DNA of 64,000 nt from Castor canadensis (GCF_047511655.1 NC_133391.1:125310384-125374383), one strand, 5' to 3'; shown: positions 1 through 11,499, numbered from the stretch's first letter. Notes: a model not told the origin generated them from the letters alone. Numbers and translations: made by a program.

Positions 1-124
1 TCCTCCCTGATGGGAGCAGCATATCTGGTTTATTCTCCACTGTCCCTTACAACTGAAGATACCTGTGACAGCTTAGACACTCAATCATCCTCAGCTAATG
101 GTGCCACATCTTGGAAATGCACAT

Positions 125-695
125 ACTATAGATCAAATGCTTGTGTCTCCCCAACATTTATCTGTTGAAATCCTAACCACTTTGTGATGCTATCAGAAGG
201 TAGGGCCTCTGGAGATGATTAAGTCATGCAGGTGCCCTCATGAGTGGAATTAATGTCATTATAAGAATAAGGAGAAGTCAGCTACCAGTGGTTCATGCCC
301 ATAATCCCAGTTACTTGGGAGGCTGAGATTGGAAGGATTGAAGTTTGAGGCTAGCCCAGCCAAATAATTCTCAAGGTTCCATCTCCAAAATAATCATAGC
401 AAAATGGACTGGAGGTGAGCCCCATCAGTAGAGCCTCTGCTTTGCAAGTGTGAAGTCCTGAGTTCAAATCCCATTCCCAATGGGAAAAAAAAGACTAAGG
501 AGAGAGCTTAGTCTCTCTGTTCTTCAGCATGTGAAAAAGTGAAGAGAAGACAGCTTTCTGAAAACCAGGACATGCATTTTCCTGGTACCTTGATTGTAAA
601 TCCCTATGTCTCTAGAATCATGAGAAATTTCTGTAGTTTAAGTCACTCACTCTATGGTAGTTTGTTATAGCTTCCTGAACAGATAAAGAAAGTAC
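125..695 (+). mobile_element. ERVL-MaLR (MLT1/MST-type) LTR relic, split by a SINE
   Basis: Old solo-LTR relic of the mammalian MaLR group. The left part has the family's typical opening: a 'gtgtctcc' stretch, then 'tgttgaaatcctaacc', the 'ggtagggcctctggagatgatt' type segment and 'ccctcatgagtggaatta'. The right part has the family's ending, with 'cactctatggtagtttgtta' just before 'tagcttcctgaac'. The two halves are in order and on the same strand, separated by a SINE with its own target duplication. No internal retroviral sequence adjoins it. The subfamily is uncertain; the family call is from pattern recognition. Confidence 0.6.
278..490 (+). mobile_element. B1-like + ID dimeric SINE
   Basis: Dimeric rodent SINE. 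The left unit is 7SL-like ('cataatcccagttacttggg', then 'aggctgagattgg'). The right unit is ID-like and tRNA-derived ('gagttcaaatccca' resembles a B box), followed by an A-rich tail. Near-perfect target duplications flank it: 'aagaataaggagaag' at 263-277 and 'aagactaaggagag' at 491-504. It inserted into the MaLR LTR, so it is younger than that LTR. Confidence 0.85.
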
Positions 696-815
696 ATTAC
701 AGAAAGTACTTTTTTTTCCATTCTCCCAGATCCTACTGTTGTTTCAGACATAATTCAATGTATCCCAACATTGTCTTCTTTGTTTATGCTTGTTTGTTTG
801 TTTTGTTTTGGATGT

Positions 816-903
816 TTTTTTCTTTTTTTGTGGTAGGGGGTTGAACTCAGGGCTTTGCACTAGCTAGGCAGGTACTCTACAACTTAGTCACTCTGCCAGC
901 ACT
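816..903 (-). mobile_element. ID-like SINE, reversed
   Basis: Single tRNA-derived unit read on the minus strand: a T-run (its A-tail), 'ttgaactcagggctttgcac' (reversed B box), 'tagctaggcaggtactctac' (reversed A-box side), and 'ctctgccagcac' at its 5' end. A (TTTG)n-like stretch just upstream (785-811) probably extends the tail. Confidence 0.85.
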
Positions 904-2647
904 GTTTAGACTTATTTGAAGTTCAAATGGTCCAAAAACACTTAAAACAGTTACGAATCTAAAGATAATGTTCTAAATGTGAATTGAAAATGTTGCTTGC
1001 CCAATATCCAAGGCAATCAGAGAAGGAAAAAGTTAATGAATCTTGAACCACTGCTAGTTTTTACTTTCAAATCACTGCTTTTATATTTATTTATTATATG
1101 TAGATAATTTACTCAGTAGAACTAAAGGAGTAAATTTATATAAAAAACAAATACTCCTTGATGGAGTGAGCTTTCTAACTTAGAAGCAAGTTTAGAAGGG
1201 GTTCTACTTAACTGCTGGCTAGTTTTATCATCTTGTGGAGTGAGGGAGTCAGTGTGTTTCTAAAAGGAAGGAGAAAGATGTAGCTTTTCATTTTCTTCTG
1301 TGACCACTGTTTTAGTGAATCTTATCCTCTCACACTAAGTGATTTACATTTCTTTGAGAATAGATACAAAGTATATTATTAGAATCTTTGCACATGACAA
1401 GGAATATTCACACATCTTCCTACCTAATTCTTGTCACAATTTAGTGATATGAATGTTGATATGGAAACTGAGTGTGAAAAATATAAGCCCATGATTATGG
1501 CCCATTTAGCAAAGGAGAGAGAACTGAATTTTATACCTAAAACATAATCACAACAGAATCCATACCCAGGATCTTTTAAATATTTTTTTTGCTCTTCTTA
1601 TATTATCCAATATAATGATCTAATGCTTTATTAAATTATTTTTCTTAGAACTTCCACTGTAACAAACTTTGTGTCATCTTACCTTTTAAAAAAATATATT
1701 ATCAATAGCATCTTCAGTGTTTATGATTAACCAATGTATAGAAAGTATTTTAAATGTTAGTTTCTAAACATTGTAGAGCATATTATAGCTCATTTATTAC
1801 CTTTTTTACAATGGATTGCTGCAATGTCTTCGGGCTTCCTTTTTGCTTATATTTACTGTAGAAATAATTCTTATAATCCTATTTACAAATAGGCAATTGC
1901 TGCATTACCTCTCTATTATTACTCTCCCAAAATGTTTTCCTAAGAAAACACAAACAAACCATGTGCTTATGTGAATGGGATTTAGACAGGAAGAGCACCA
2001 TATTCATCATGGGGTGTTTAGCATTCTCACAGCACTTTCAGTAGCACAGAGTATTGATGAAAAGAGGCGATATCCTCCTATCCTTCTGCAGGTATTGGCC
2101 TTTCACAGTATAAACGTTCAGCCTCTAACAAAACAGCATTTGAAATTATTCTTCCAATGAACACCAGGGCAGAGTCAAAATTGAATATGTAAGAAAAGTT
2201 TTTCCTTTTATATTATGACTTTTTTCTGATTGTAAAAAATAAAATAAATATTGCTAGATAGTTTTTCTTAATTTGATAAAATGTAGACAAGAAAATAAAA
2301 ATTTCCATAGTCCAATGACCAGAAATAATATCCTTTAACTTCCCTTCCTTTCTAAGCAGGTCAGGGTTTAAAAGCACTCCCACTCTTCCCTGTAAAGCTA
2401 CAGGATCCCCTAGAAACTCCATGCCTGAGGCTGTACTAGCATCTCCTGGTGCCTCATATTTTCCATTCCATTTCTTTTTACCTCACTGTTGTCCTTCTGA
2501 CAACGGGAGAGAGTATGTGGCTATGGTGCTGACAAATGAGCTCAAGCTTATGTTGCCCAAGTATAGAACAGAGCGGTGGATGCCTGCGGTAGATGATGTA
2601 GATTGGGCCCTTTACGGGTGCTGCTGTTAGACTGTCTCCTTCATTCT
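904..2647. other. Unassigned AT-rich sequence
   Basis: No gene or confidently recognised repeat. It contains A/T homopolymers and short open frames (1975-2160, 2421-2630) without similarity I recognise. Part of 1325-1560 faintly resembles a reversed MIR, but not enough to call. Confidence 0.4.
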
Positions 2648-2976
2648 TTTTTTCGAGGGGGAGCAGTGGTACTGGGGTTTTGAATGCAGGTCCTCATGCT
2701 TGCTAGACAGGCAGTCTACCACTTAACCCCCTCCTCCAACCCTTTTATGCTTTAGTTATTTTTGACTAGGATCTTGTTTGCCTGTGGCTGTCCTCAGATT
2801 GTGACCCTCCAACCCATACCTCCTGCAGAGCTGGGACCCCAGGCTTCTACTACCATGCCAAGCTTGTTTTTGTGGAGATAGGGTCTTGCTAATGCTTTTG
2901 CCTGATTTGGCCTCAAACCATGAACTTCCTGATCTGTCTACTGAGTAGCTAGGACTATCGGCATGAGCCACCACCC
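2648..2976 (-). mobile_element. Long composite SINE (B1-like, B1-like, ID), reversed
   Basis: About 330 bp. On the minus strand it starts with a 7SL-like unit ('ggctcatgccgatagtccta' type), continues into a second related unit with its own 'ggcatggtagtagaagcctg' start, and ends in an ID-like unit with a B box resembling 'ggtttgaa' and an A-rich tail. This exceeds the dimer seen elsewhere in the window. The elements at 27,727 and 39,905 share the architecture. Confidence 0.7.
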
Positions 2977-4164
2977 TTGGTTTTTCCTAGGTCCTTGTTG
3001 TCACCTTACTTTCTCATTATTGTACTTTGAGTTCCCACCCCCACCAACCTTCCAGTAGCCTATTAACTGCCCAAACCATTTGTGACTCTTGGAATCACTG
3101 CTGGCCACAGACTATACTACTTGTTTTAGAAAGGGTGTTTTGTGCAATTGCTTTCCTTCTGATTCCTGAAAATGAATTTATGTGGCCAGGAGTAAGGGAG
3201 TAGAATTCCGTTTTATGTCTGTTGATACATATTGACAAATGACTTTTTATTAGTTAGTAAATATTCTTTATATATTAATGATGAAAAATTTTCTGACAGT
3301 GTTTTCCAGGCAAAATTTTAGCTAGTTTATTTTTAAATTTTTTTTTATATTTTGATGTTCAATCTTTCACTTGTTCCTTGACAGTATCTGCCACTGCTCT
3401 CATCATTGGAGAAGTTCTGCATGTGGAATCAAGAGGTTTTATGATACTTAAATATATTTCCTGTTTTCATATGAGCTTCTTTAGTTTCATCTATTTCTTT
3501 TGTTTATCTGAAAGTTTAGTATGTTGAAAAATGAAAATGGAGGCCCAGTTTAGATATACACCAAGGTCAATTGTCCGCAATTAGTTTGCCAACACTTAGA
3601 TTAATCCTAATTTCCCTGAAATGTTAGTCCTAATTGTAGACAAAATATAAAACATAAGCTTATTCATCTTCCTCAGCATGAATAAGAAAAGTCAGCTTAA
3701 ACAGCGTTGCTTGTCATAAAAAAGAATATTACCACCTAATGGTTCAAATTATTGAAAAACCCTGATAAGTTAATCATGATGATGTAACACACTGATTTAA
3801 TGGAAATGCATCCTGATCTCTTTCGAATCTTTTCCTTTGCTTAGGACCCCTTCCACCTCCCATAACTTGCCTACATCTGTATGCTAATGAAGGGCTGAGC
3901 ATTGTGGGAATAAAAATCTGGCAACAGTCTAAAGTAAAAATTTCAGAAAAAAAATTCAAGCACCCTTCTTCTGCTTTGAAAATGATACTTTGTTAAATGT
4001 GACACAATGGTTAATTTAAACAAAATTTACCAGAATAGATATAGGTGGACATAGATTTAACTACATAGCTTTATATTATTCTAAGAACTCCTTTGCTAGA
4101 ATCCTAATGCTTTCATCTCTCATTGCAACATCTTCAGTATCTTTGAATGCTAACTAAAATCAGC
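2977..4164. other. Unassigned sequence, possibly decayed L1 at 3,200-3,500
   Basis: No gene seen. The stretch with 'aatattctttatatattaat' is reminiscent of the reversed 3' part of an old L1, but the match is too weak to call an element. The rest is AT-rich and unrecognised. Confidence 0.3.
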
Positions 4165-4290
4165 AGAAAGGTTTAAATCAAGGTTCTGTTGCCTGGGCTA
4201 TGTATAACTTGGACAGGTCCCTTAAACTATCTAGATCCTTTCCTGCAAAATGGATATTTGAACTCTACAGTGCATTAGGGTATTATACAG
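4165..4290 (+). mobile_element. MIR fragment
   Basis: Diverged MIR core. The 'gttgcctgggctatgtataact' region is followed by 'ggacaggtcccttaaac' and 'ctgcaaaatgga', matching the MIR order of a 'not able to ... lose/keep' core and the 'cct.agtttc..tctgtaaaatggg' segment. No target duplication is visible, as expected for such an old element. Confidence 0.5.
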
Positions 4291-5678
4291 ATCTGTAATT
4301 GTGTTACATAATGGGATCTTGGGGGCACTAAAAGATAATTAACCATAAAAGAAAAGCTTAATTACTATGCTATAGTAATATAACTTATAGTAGGACATAG
4401 TACATTGTAGAAAGATTTCAGCAATATTTAGCTTTACACTTAGCTTCAAGTTTTTTAAATCTTAGTGTCAAGTTCTATATGCTTTGCAGTTTCGGATTAT
4501 GAGATAGGAACTACCTTTTGACTTTTAAAACAAACATCTTTATTTTTAAAAAATTATAAACATATTTGTATCTTTCTGTTTGTTTATCTATATATATGTA
4601 TATAAACAAACACTCAGTAAAATATTTGAATCAGTTTCTATCTAAGTTAGAAATTTATATTATCTGGAAATACCATTACTACCTTGGTAAAAAAAGTTTT
4701 TTAATTTGTTTAGCTTTAGTGATGATGTACTACTGATAACGTAAACATTTGTAATTTATACAAATAAACCAAACATGAGAAGCAGATCCTAAAGTTTGAG
4801 GAATATGTAGTATAAACCTTCAAGTCACTGAAAATCCCAAGTTCTAGAATACTCAAGAAAGATAGAGAAACACATATAATTTGTTCCATCGACTTCTTTT
4901 GATCCCAAAGAGCATTCCAGAAAGGACAGTAAGATATTAAGAAGGAAACTGGAATTTGATTCTGTCTGCAGAGGAGGTAAAGGTGAAAGGTCCCTAATTT
5001 GCTATGAGGTAAGAAGGATACTGACAGGTACTAAAACCTGGAAGCTGTGCTAGGTTTTAATAAGGAACAAAAATGCATCTCTAAAAGCACCATGGTTATT
5101 ATCCACTTATAAAACAAAAATGCAGTACGTAGCTTTAATAAAGCAGGCATCAAAAAAAAAAAAAAAAAAAAAGACTAGTAGGTCCCAGACCTTGAGGGGC
5201 TTGGGAATAAGAGAATAATAAATAAGAGCCATACAAAATATAAATAGGTGCTTTAATAAAATCATATGTAGGGAAAAAATAACAGCCACAGTAGTTTTTT
5301 AAATGTTGAGCCTTCAATATTTTGTACAGATATTTCATTGTAAATTGTCTAAATTGACTACTCCTTCATACTTGAGGCCTTGTGTGGCAAAACTGCCACC
5401 ACCTAGTTTACCACAAGACTAGCCGACAGCCTAACTTAGTAATATACTCTTGTAACAAGCGGCCAAGTTTTACTCCATCACAGTAGCTGAGCATCAGTTA
5501 GTCCCAGGCAGTCAGATGATTTGAATAAGGGAAAACAAAGCTATGTGGAGTTGATTTGTACCTGTATTCACTTCCATTTTCTGTCCCTAAATGTTATCTG
5601 ACCATGTTACAATCCTAAAGTTCTTTGAGTTTCGTTCTAGTTCTGAGGGCTGCTTGATTCTAGACTTGTGGATAAAAG
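4291..5678. other. Unassigned sequence with a 22 bp poly-A tract
   Basis: No gene found. A pure A-run at about 5,152-5,173 has no recognisable element 5' of it; it may be the tail of a very short or decayed retroposon. The flanking short frames only translate the homopolymer. Confidence 0.4.
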
Positions 5679-5689
5679 CCAATTAAGAT

Positions 5690-5798
5690 TCCTTCTTTCC
5701 TTCCTACCTTCCTTCCTACCTTCCTTTCTTCCTTCCTTCCTTCCTTCCTTCCTTCCTTCCTTCCTTCCTTCCTTCCTTTCTTCTTTCCTTCCTTCCTC
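5690..5798. repeat. (TTCC)n microsatellite
   Basis: Pyrimidine tract of TTCC repeats with a few TACC and TTTC variants. It sits inside the target duplication of the reversed SINE and corresponds to its purine-rich tail. The repetitive Phe-Leu-Pro-Ser and Lys-Glu-Gly-Arg frames here are translations of the repeat. Confidence 0.95.
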
Positions 5799-6003
5799 CC
5801 GGTGGTGGTACTTGAGTTTGAACTCAGGGCTTTGTGATTGCTATGCTCTACCACTTGAGTTCCAGTCCCAGCACTTTTTTTGCTTCAATTTATTTTTCAG
5901 ATATGGTCTTGTGCTTTTTCTCCAGGGTTGGTCTCAGGCCACAATCCTCTTATCTCTACCTCTAAAGTAGCTGTGATTACAGGTATCTGCCACCACACCC
6001 AGC
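5690..6003 (-). mobile_element. Composite SINE, reversed, with an expanded (GGAA)n tail
   Basis: The SINE body (about 5,799-6,003) reads on the minus strand as a 7SL-like unit followed by an ID-like unit ('tttgaactcagggctttgtg' is the reversed B-box region). Its 3' tail is the adjoining (TTCC)n tract. An exact 11 bp duplication 'ccaattaagat' lies at 5,679-5,689 and 6,004-6,014, outside both tract and body. The microsatellite therefore belongs to the retroposon insertion. Confidence 0.85.
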
Positions 6004-6445
6004 CCAATTAAGATCTTAAAACTAATTTATTTGCTATGATTTTTTTCTTTTGAAACTGATGATTCCAAAATTTCACCAAATTCAAGAGTCTTAGCCAATA
6101 TTTACTGTTGTAGAGTAGTTTTGGGTAGAGGGAGCATCTCATACCTCTAATTGTCATGGTGATTTCTTTTGGCTTCAATTGACACATTTGCAGTTCTCTC
6201 TTTTTATCTGATTTATCTTTCAGAAGATCCTGATTTTTCCTACCTGAGGATTCCAGTTGCCTCAATTTCCAATAACCCTAAATATGGTTAGAACTATCTT
6301 TCCAATCTCTTTATTGTATAAGATAAAGACTCAGTAAATGATGAGCATGATGAAACTAACTCACTCCCATGGCTTTCTAAAGTAAAAGGTCAATATCAAG
6401 TTATGTGACTAAGCAATGGAAGATCTCCTGATAAGAAACAGATTA

Positions 6446-6541
6446 AGGCTGGGGGAGTGGCTCAGGTGGTAAGAGCAACTGCCTAGCAAGCATGAGGCTC
6501 TGAGTTCAAACCCCAATACCACCAACAAAACAAAACAAAAC
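6446..6541 (+). mobile_element. ID-like SINE
   Basis: Single tRNA-derived unit: 'ggctgggggagtggctcagg' with A-box features, 'gagttcaaaccccaatacca' with a B box, then a (CAAAA)n tail. A second ID copy of another subfamily follows 10-15 bp downstream. Confidence 0.9.
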
Positions 6542-6552
6542 TCAAGAGATTC

Positions 6553-6632
6553 AGGGCTGGGGATGTGGCTCAGTGATAGAATGCTTGTCTAGCATGCCCT
6601 GGTTTTAATCTCCATTAGACACACACACAAAA
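6553..6632 (+). mobile_element. ID SINE, second copy
   Basis: Close to the classical rodent ID sequence ('ggctggggatgtggctcagt', then 'agaatgcttgtctagcatgc'), with an ACACAC tail. It differs from the neighbour at 6,446, so the pair reflects two insertions and not a tandem duplication. Confidence 0.85.
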
Positions 6633-7329
6633 TATAGATTAAAATTTCAATGTAATGAAAATCGAAAAGAAATGACATATATAACTAAGACTATTGTATG
6701 GAATAAAAATATGGAATAATTAACATTAATTAATGGGATTTTTTTTCTGGGGGATTGGTCACTGAGGGCATTGGAAGATGAGCCAATAGACTGCTGCCTG
6801 GGAAGCTTCTGTTTCATGCCATAAGTAACCACTGTGACTTCAATATCTTCTCCAAGGCATCTATCATCATTCCCTTTTTGTGAGTCTTTCCCCAAGGTTG
6901 AAAACATTTTCCCATGTCTGCTGTAAGGCAGGTAAGGTAGAGGTTGAATGGGCTTAAAACTCGAAGATTTGCTATTCTTTCTGCCTTTCATCAACTGTGG
7001 TAGCAGTTCCTCCTTTCTCTAACTGGCCCCTTTGATTCATTAACCTCTTCTGTGGGTTCCTCCCTCCATCTATATATTGGAACCAGGGTAAAGCATGATA
7101 TAAGTACGTTGTAAAGTGAATGGAGAAAAATATTAAACCTACAACTGAAGTTTCATTCTACTGCCCAAAGAAATCCAGATTCCTCTAAAATAAAAAAGAG
7201 AAAGAGATCATTTTTTTTAATATTTTCTACTTCCAGCAAAACTCCTAAAATGTTAAGCTTTTGCCGCAGTGGTCATTGCCTTCTGCTTTAAATAAATTTA
7301 AATAAATTCTCCCACATAGGATGCTTCTT
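6633..7329. other. Unassigned sequence with a 115-codon minus-strand frame
   Basis: The minus-strand frame at 6,647-6,994 is one of the longer frames outside recognised repeats. Its N-terminal half is basic and serine-rich; its C-terminal end is hydrophobic. I recognise no family, start context or splice structure, and treat it as chance or an unidentified relic. Confidence 0.3.
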
Positions 7330-7680
7330 CCTAATTTCTACATTTAGCTCAATCAATGCCTAACCCTTGACTTACTGCTGAGGGAAATGGAGCTGTCGTT
7401 GTTGCTCTTGCAACTGAAATCCTGAGATGCCCATCAGGACTAGTGCTATCCAGCTTGTCTTTCCTCCCTTTCTGGATTATTACGGTCTAAGCAATAATCT
7501 TTTAGAACCCTCTCTACATGCTCCTTCCCTGTGGCATCAGTTATGTTTGTCCCAAGTCTGCTTCAGTTAGGAGAAGTTAAGGAATTTGCTCTCTGATACC
7601 CTTCTTTGCTATGACTAGATGAATCTGGGTGAATCTGTTTCCTTGATTTATTCAGTGCTTAGAAGGTGCCCAAATTCCTT
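7330..7680 (+). mobile_element. LINE-2 fragment (diverged)
   Basis: Contains the L2-like string 'tggattattacggtctaagc', followed by 'ctctctacatgctccttccc', in the order seen in the 3' half of L2. Divergence is high and the ends are vague. Confidence 0.4.
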
Positions 7681-8019
7681 GACCAATGACCACTTCCTTC
7701 CATCTTCAAAACCAGCAGTATAGAATCTCTATAATCCCACTTTCATCATCACATTTTTTTTGAGTACACTCTTGCTTGTCCACCAAATGTTAAGGACTCT
7801 TGTAATTATATTGAGTCCTATTTGAAAATTCAGTGTAAACTCACCAGTTTAAAGTCAGCTACTTAGTATCTTTAATTAAATTTGAAAATACGTTTGTTTG
7901 AAACCTACCATATTAAAATGCTCCAAATAGACATAGGCATCTTTTACGGGAGGTAGCATTATTCTGCTTACCTCAAGAAGGGAAAGATAATTGTCACAGT
8001 GCTCCATGTTTCAGGTATG

Positions 8020-8180
8020 TGTCCATGTAGTCATTCACCAGTTCATAGTAAGGTATTAAAGGTTTATATTCACTTTACTAATTACTAGAGATACAAAGAT
8101 GAGTAATTCCCTAAAGAAGCTTAGAGTCCAGTAATGGGATGCATACAGGTAAATATGTGAAACAAAGAGAAATAGTACAA
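8020..8180 (+). mobile_element. LINE-2 3' end fragment (weak)
   Basis: The order 'agtcattcaccagttcatag', 'actagagatacaaagatgag', then 'gaagcttagagtccagtaat' fits the 3' end of L2, where a short-repeat lead is followed by 'ggatacaa..gatgaa' and 'agcttacagtctagtgg'. Confidence 0.5.
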
Positions 8181-9035
8181 TAGGGGGGGTCAATAGAGAT
8201 AAAGAGAGAAGGGCCATTCTATTTTAAGGATGTCAGGAAAGCTGGGTAGGAGGAAAACTTGTGTCTTGACATTTGTTTGCTCATAGATTGATGAGCAAGT
8301 GGGAAAACATTCCAGACAAGGGATTCAGATAGTTGGGGCTATATGGAAAATTGCAAGTAGTTCAATAAAAAAAGGAGCATACAGAGCAATAAGTCAGAGA
8401 AATAGAGAGGAGGCAGGTCTCAAATCTGTCTTTTGGAACAGCCTTGCCTTACTTGATCTATAGTGGTTGTGCTTTATCTTAGAGGAAGTGGTGCAAAATT
8501 AGTGCTAGTTAAAAATGAAGCCATATTATAGAAACTCTTGGATTTCATGCTGGAGTTTCTTCCACTTCATAATGATCTCTCTCTTCTGAGGATAAATCAT
8601 CTAATTACTGAGCATCAACTATACAGTAGGCATAACATATGTGTCTTTTTCCTGGAGATAAAATAATCATTGTCCTGACCATGACTATTGTCAAGAAGAC
8701 AGACAGAAATGGCCTTGCCATGTTCTTTCCATGTGAATACTGGTTTTAGCAACTCACCTTTCATTATTAATGTCTTTGAAAGCAGAAGCTTATGCAGAAC
8801 ATTTGCTCAGAAAATCAGTATTAGCTCTCTTCTTTTTTCATCTAGCTAGGCAATGGGAAATAGTTGCTATAGATTTCTTTTACATGTTCATTATCTAGAT
8901 ATATTTTTAAGAAACCATTCTCATATTGCTTAATCACCATAAGTAATTATTTGGATTTTAGTATCTGTCCCAGTTCAATTTCTTAGAAATTCCATGTTTC
9001 TTTTCTTGTATCTTCCTAATATGTATCACTGAAAC
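8181..9035. other. Unassigned sequence
   Basis: No gene or confident repeat. Mixed AT-rich sequence with a short G-run near 8,185. Confidence 0.4.
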
Positions 9036-9186
9036 TATTCCAGGAATTGGGGGAGGGAGGCTAAAGGAGAATGATCGAGGGGGGTAAACTCAACTATATT
9101 ATAAGAACTTTTGTAATGTTATAAGAACTTTTGTAAATGTGACAATGTACCCCCAGTGCAACAATAATATATATAAAAAGAAACAT
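9036..9186 (+). mobile_element. 5'-truncated L1 3' end
   Basis: A G-rich lead ('attgggggagggaggc') is followed by 'acaatgtacccccagtgcaa' and an AT/A-rich tail. The same ending occurs at 21,610-21,720, so this is a lineage-specific L1 3' UTR terminus. A 20 bp unit 'ttataagaacttttgtaatg' is tandemly duplicated at 9,099-9,139. Confidence 0.6.
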
Positions 9187-9408
9187 ATCTTTATATGTTT
9201 TCTTTCTTTCAGGAGCTTTAAGACACGTATGTTTCAACCTGGCACTCTTGTACAGCAATGAAAAAGATCTCAGAAATTTTTGTTTAATGGTAAATATAAA
9301 ACAGAATACATGGTTCTGAGACCCCATCCTTTCTGCCATCCCTGGAATCTACCTCCTTTCTAGAACAGACATGCATTGAATAATAGCTGAAATAAGACTT
9401 TTGGTAGT

Positions 9409-9561
9409 TTGATTTCTTTTCTTTTCTTTCCTTCCTTCCTTCCTTCCTTCCTTCCTTCCTTCCTTCCTTCCTTCCTTCCTTCCTTCCTTCCTTCCTTCCT
9501 CCCTCCCTTCCTCCCTCTCTCCCTCCTTCCTTCCCTCCCTCCCTCCCTCCCTCCCTCCCTT
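9409..9561. repeat. (TTCC)n / (CCCT)n pyrimidine tract
   Basis: About 150 bp of almost pure pyrimidine on the plus strand, grading from CTTT through TTCC to CCCT units. Unlike the tract at 5,690, no SINE or target duplication is evident. The Pro-Ser-Phe-Leu frame here is a repeat artefact. Confidence 0.95.
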
Positions 9562-10744
9562 ATTGTCCTAAATATTTGGAAAACTGAGGAATAGGGCTTA
9601 CTTACACAAAGCAGGACATCACGTCATGGCCACAGAAGACTGTTCTATTATTCTCCAAACTCAACTCTGGCATCTTCCTTGTATTGTCTTTGTTTATGAA
9701 TGGGCCTGTCATGTTATCACAAGGATGTCTATAGCTACTTCAACTATCACCTCTTCTTATGTTATTATAAAAATGGTCATAGTCTACTTTTCCTGTAATA
9801 GTCAAGCAGAAGTTCTGAAGGGCCTTCCTCTAGTTAGCTTGAATTGAGGCAAGTACTCATCTCTGAGTCAATTGCTTTAGAGTATATGCTGATTAACTTA
9901 TGTAAGTCAATGCCTAATTTTGAGTCTGAGGATGGATTTATCAAAGTGCCTATGAGGTATGTGTTGAAAAACTGCAACAGCTAGTTCAATTGCCTTTTTA
10001 CTCGGCACAAAAAAATGTAAAGTTTTATGTCTAGTCACAAAGAATAAAGTGGAGATTCTGCTACTGGAAGGATGATTTGTATTGGTTCTGCCCCTTTCTG
10101 AAGTCAGAACTAGCATAATACCCAATGCCAAATTTCCATGGGCTCCAAGTGACACCACAGACAGGGTTGTGTCATTCCCAGTACTTTACCTGGAGCCTCT
10201 GGTTCTGCTTAGTTTAGATTCCCTACAGTTCTCCCAACCATATTGGGAAAGACATGAACATTTATCTAAGAAAATTTTGTATCCAAGGCACTTCCTGGGC
10301 AGGGTGGGGAGAGATACATTTTACATAGAAATTACACTAGAAGAAAGCCCACTGTATAGTATTATAAAGATACATATTTCCTTTAGAACTTTTTGTCCCA
10401 ACCTGATTAGTATGACAAGATAAAAAGAGATATTATACTTCAGTTTGTCTACTACTATCTAGCTATACTCCATTTAATATGTAGCACTGCTAAAAATTCA
10501 ATCAGAAAATTGAATGAATCTTCATGGTTTGTTCCATTATCTTTAAATGCCAGTGAATTAGTATTGGCAAGGAGTGTTAGAACTCTTCCAGTTTTGTCCA
10601 GCTCCTAAGAGACCTTGAAAGGAAATGTAGAGTTACAGAACTTACAAAGGGGTCTGGCTTTAAGAAACCTTACAACATTTTAAGGTCCTAGTGTAGTGAA
10701 AATGATCTTCAATATTTTGCATACAGTGAAAGAAAAAGGTGGGA
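9562..10744. other. Unassigned sequence
   Basis: No recognised element or gene. Small open frames on both strands (9,626-9,847, 9,907-10,158, 10,082-10,423) overlap each other in opposite directions and show no recognisable protein. Confidence 0.4.
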
Positions 10745-10833
10745 TTTTTTTTTTTTTGGCAGTACAAGGGATCAAACCCAGGACTGTAATTACACATGCT
10801 GGGTAATTGCTCCACCACTGAGCAATAGCCCTA
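10745..10833 (-). mobile_element. ID SINE, reversed
   Basis: A T-run, then 'atcaaacccaggactgtaat', 'acatgctgggtaattgctcc' and 'accactgagcaatagcccta', the reverse complement of a classical ID element. Confidence 0.85.
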
Positions 10834-11499
10834 GTAAAAACAAAAATTCTTTAAGGATTTCTTTTGAATATGATTACCAAAACTGTAAAGTTCAACATAT
10901 TTTTGCCCCCTTCTCTCACTTCAACTCAGCTGATTTTGACAAAGAGCATAATCATATGCTCAGATATTTTCTCACTGGTGAGAAAATTTTAAAACTGTAT
11001 TATAATACAGTCTTCCATCTAATTCTAAGTCAGTTACATAGTCTACCATTTATACATGATTTTTTTCTTAGTTTCCTGTGTCAAAATTAAGGAAAAAAAG
11101 TGAAGTCCTTTATGATTTATTTTACCTTTTCCCTCAAGACTTGGTGAGGAAATATTTTTTAAATGGTTGTATCACTGGTTTATTTAACATATCTTTCTTT
11201 TTTCTCTTATGGATTATAGCTATCTACATTTCTAATTAAGAATATGTGACTTGGGATGAGCCACTGGGCTTGAGTGACATCCTGAATTACTATGGTATCC
11301 TGAACTGTTTCACCTTTGTGGAGTTCAGTTTCCTTACTAACAAAACAAGAGGATAAAAGTTAGATCTTTGTTTTATTTTTATGTACAAGTGATAAATAAG
11401 ATAATTATGTGGATGCATTTAATAATTCCCTGTAAGTTTTTTGTATGTGGTTTATAAAAGCATTTTTTAAGAATTAAAAAATGTTTTTTCACCCCACAT
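10834..11499. other. Unassigned AT-rich sequence with two short perfect palindromes
   Basis: No gene. It holds palindromes at 10,966-10,987 and 10,994-11,011 (see findings). The remainder is AT-rich and unrecognised. Confidence 0.4.

Noticed and set aside
5152..5173. Poly-A tract as evidence of a processed pseudogene (also 34,563-34,584)
   Set aside because: No gene-like sequence or target duplication was found upstream of either A-run.
5668..5970. Phe-Leu-Pro-Ser repeat protein and Lys-Glu-Gly-Arg repeat protein
   Set aside because: Direct translations of the (TTCC)n tract in a SINE tail; the same applies at 9,409-9,594.
6446..6541. tRNA gene, from A- and B-box-like sequence in ID units
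   Set aside because: The units end in A-rich tails, are multicopy and cannot fold into a full cloverleaf; they are tRNA-derived SINEs.
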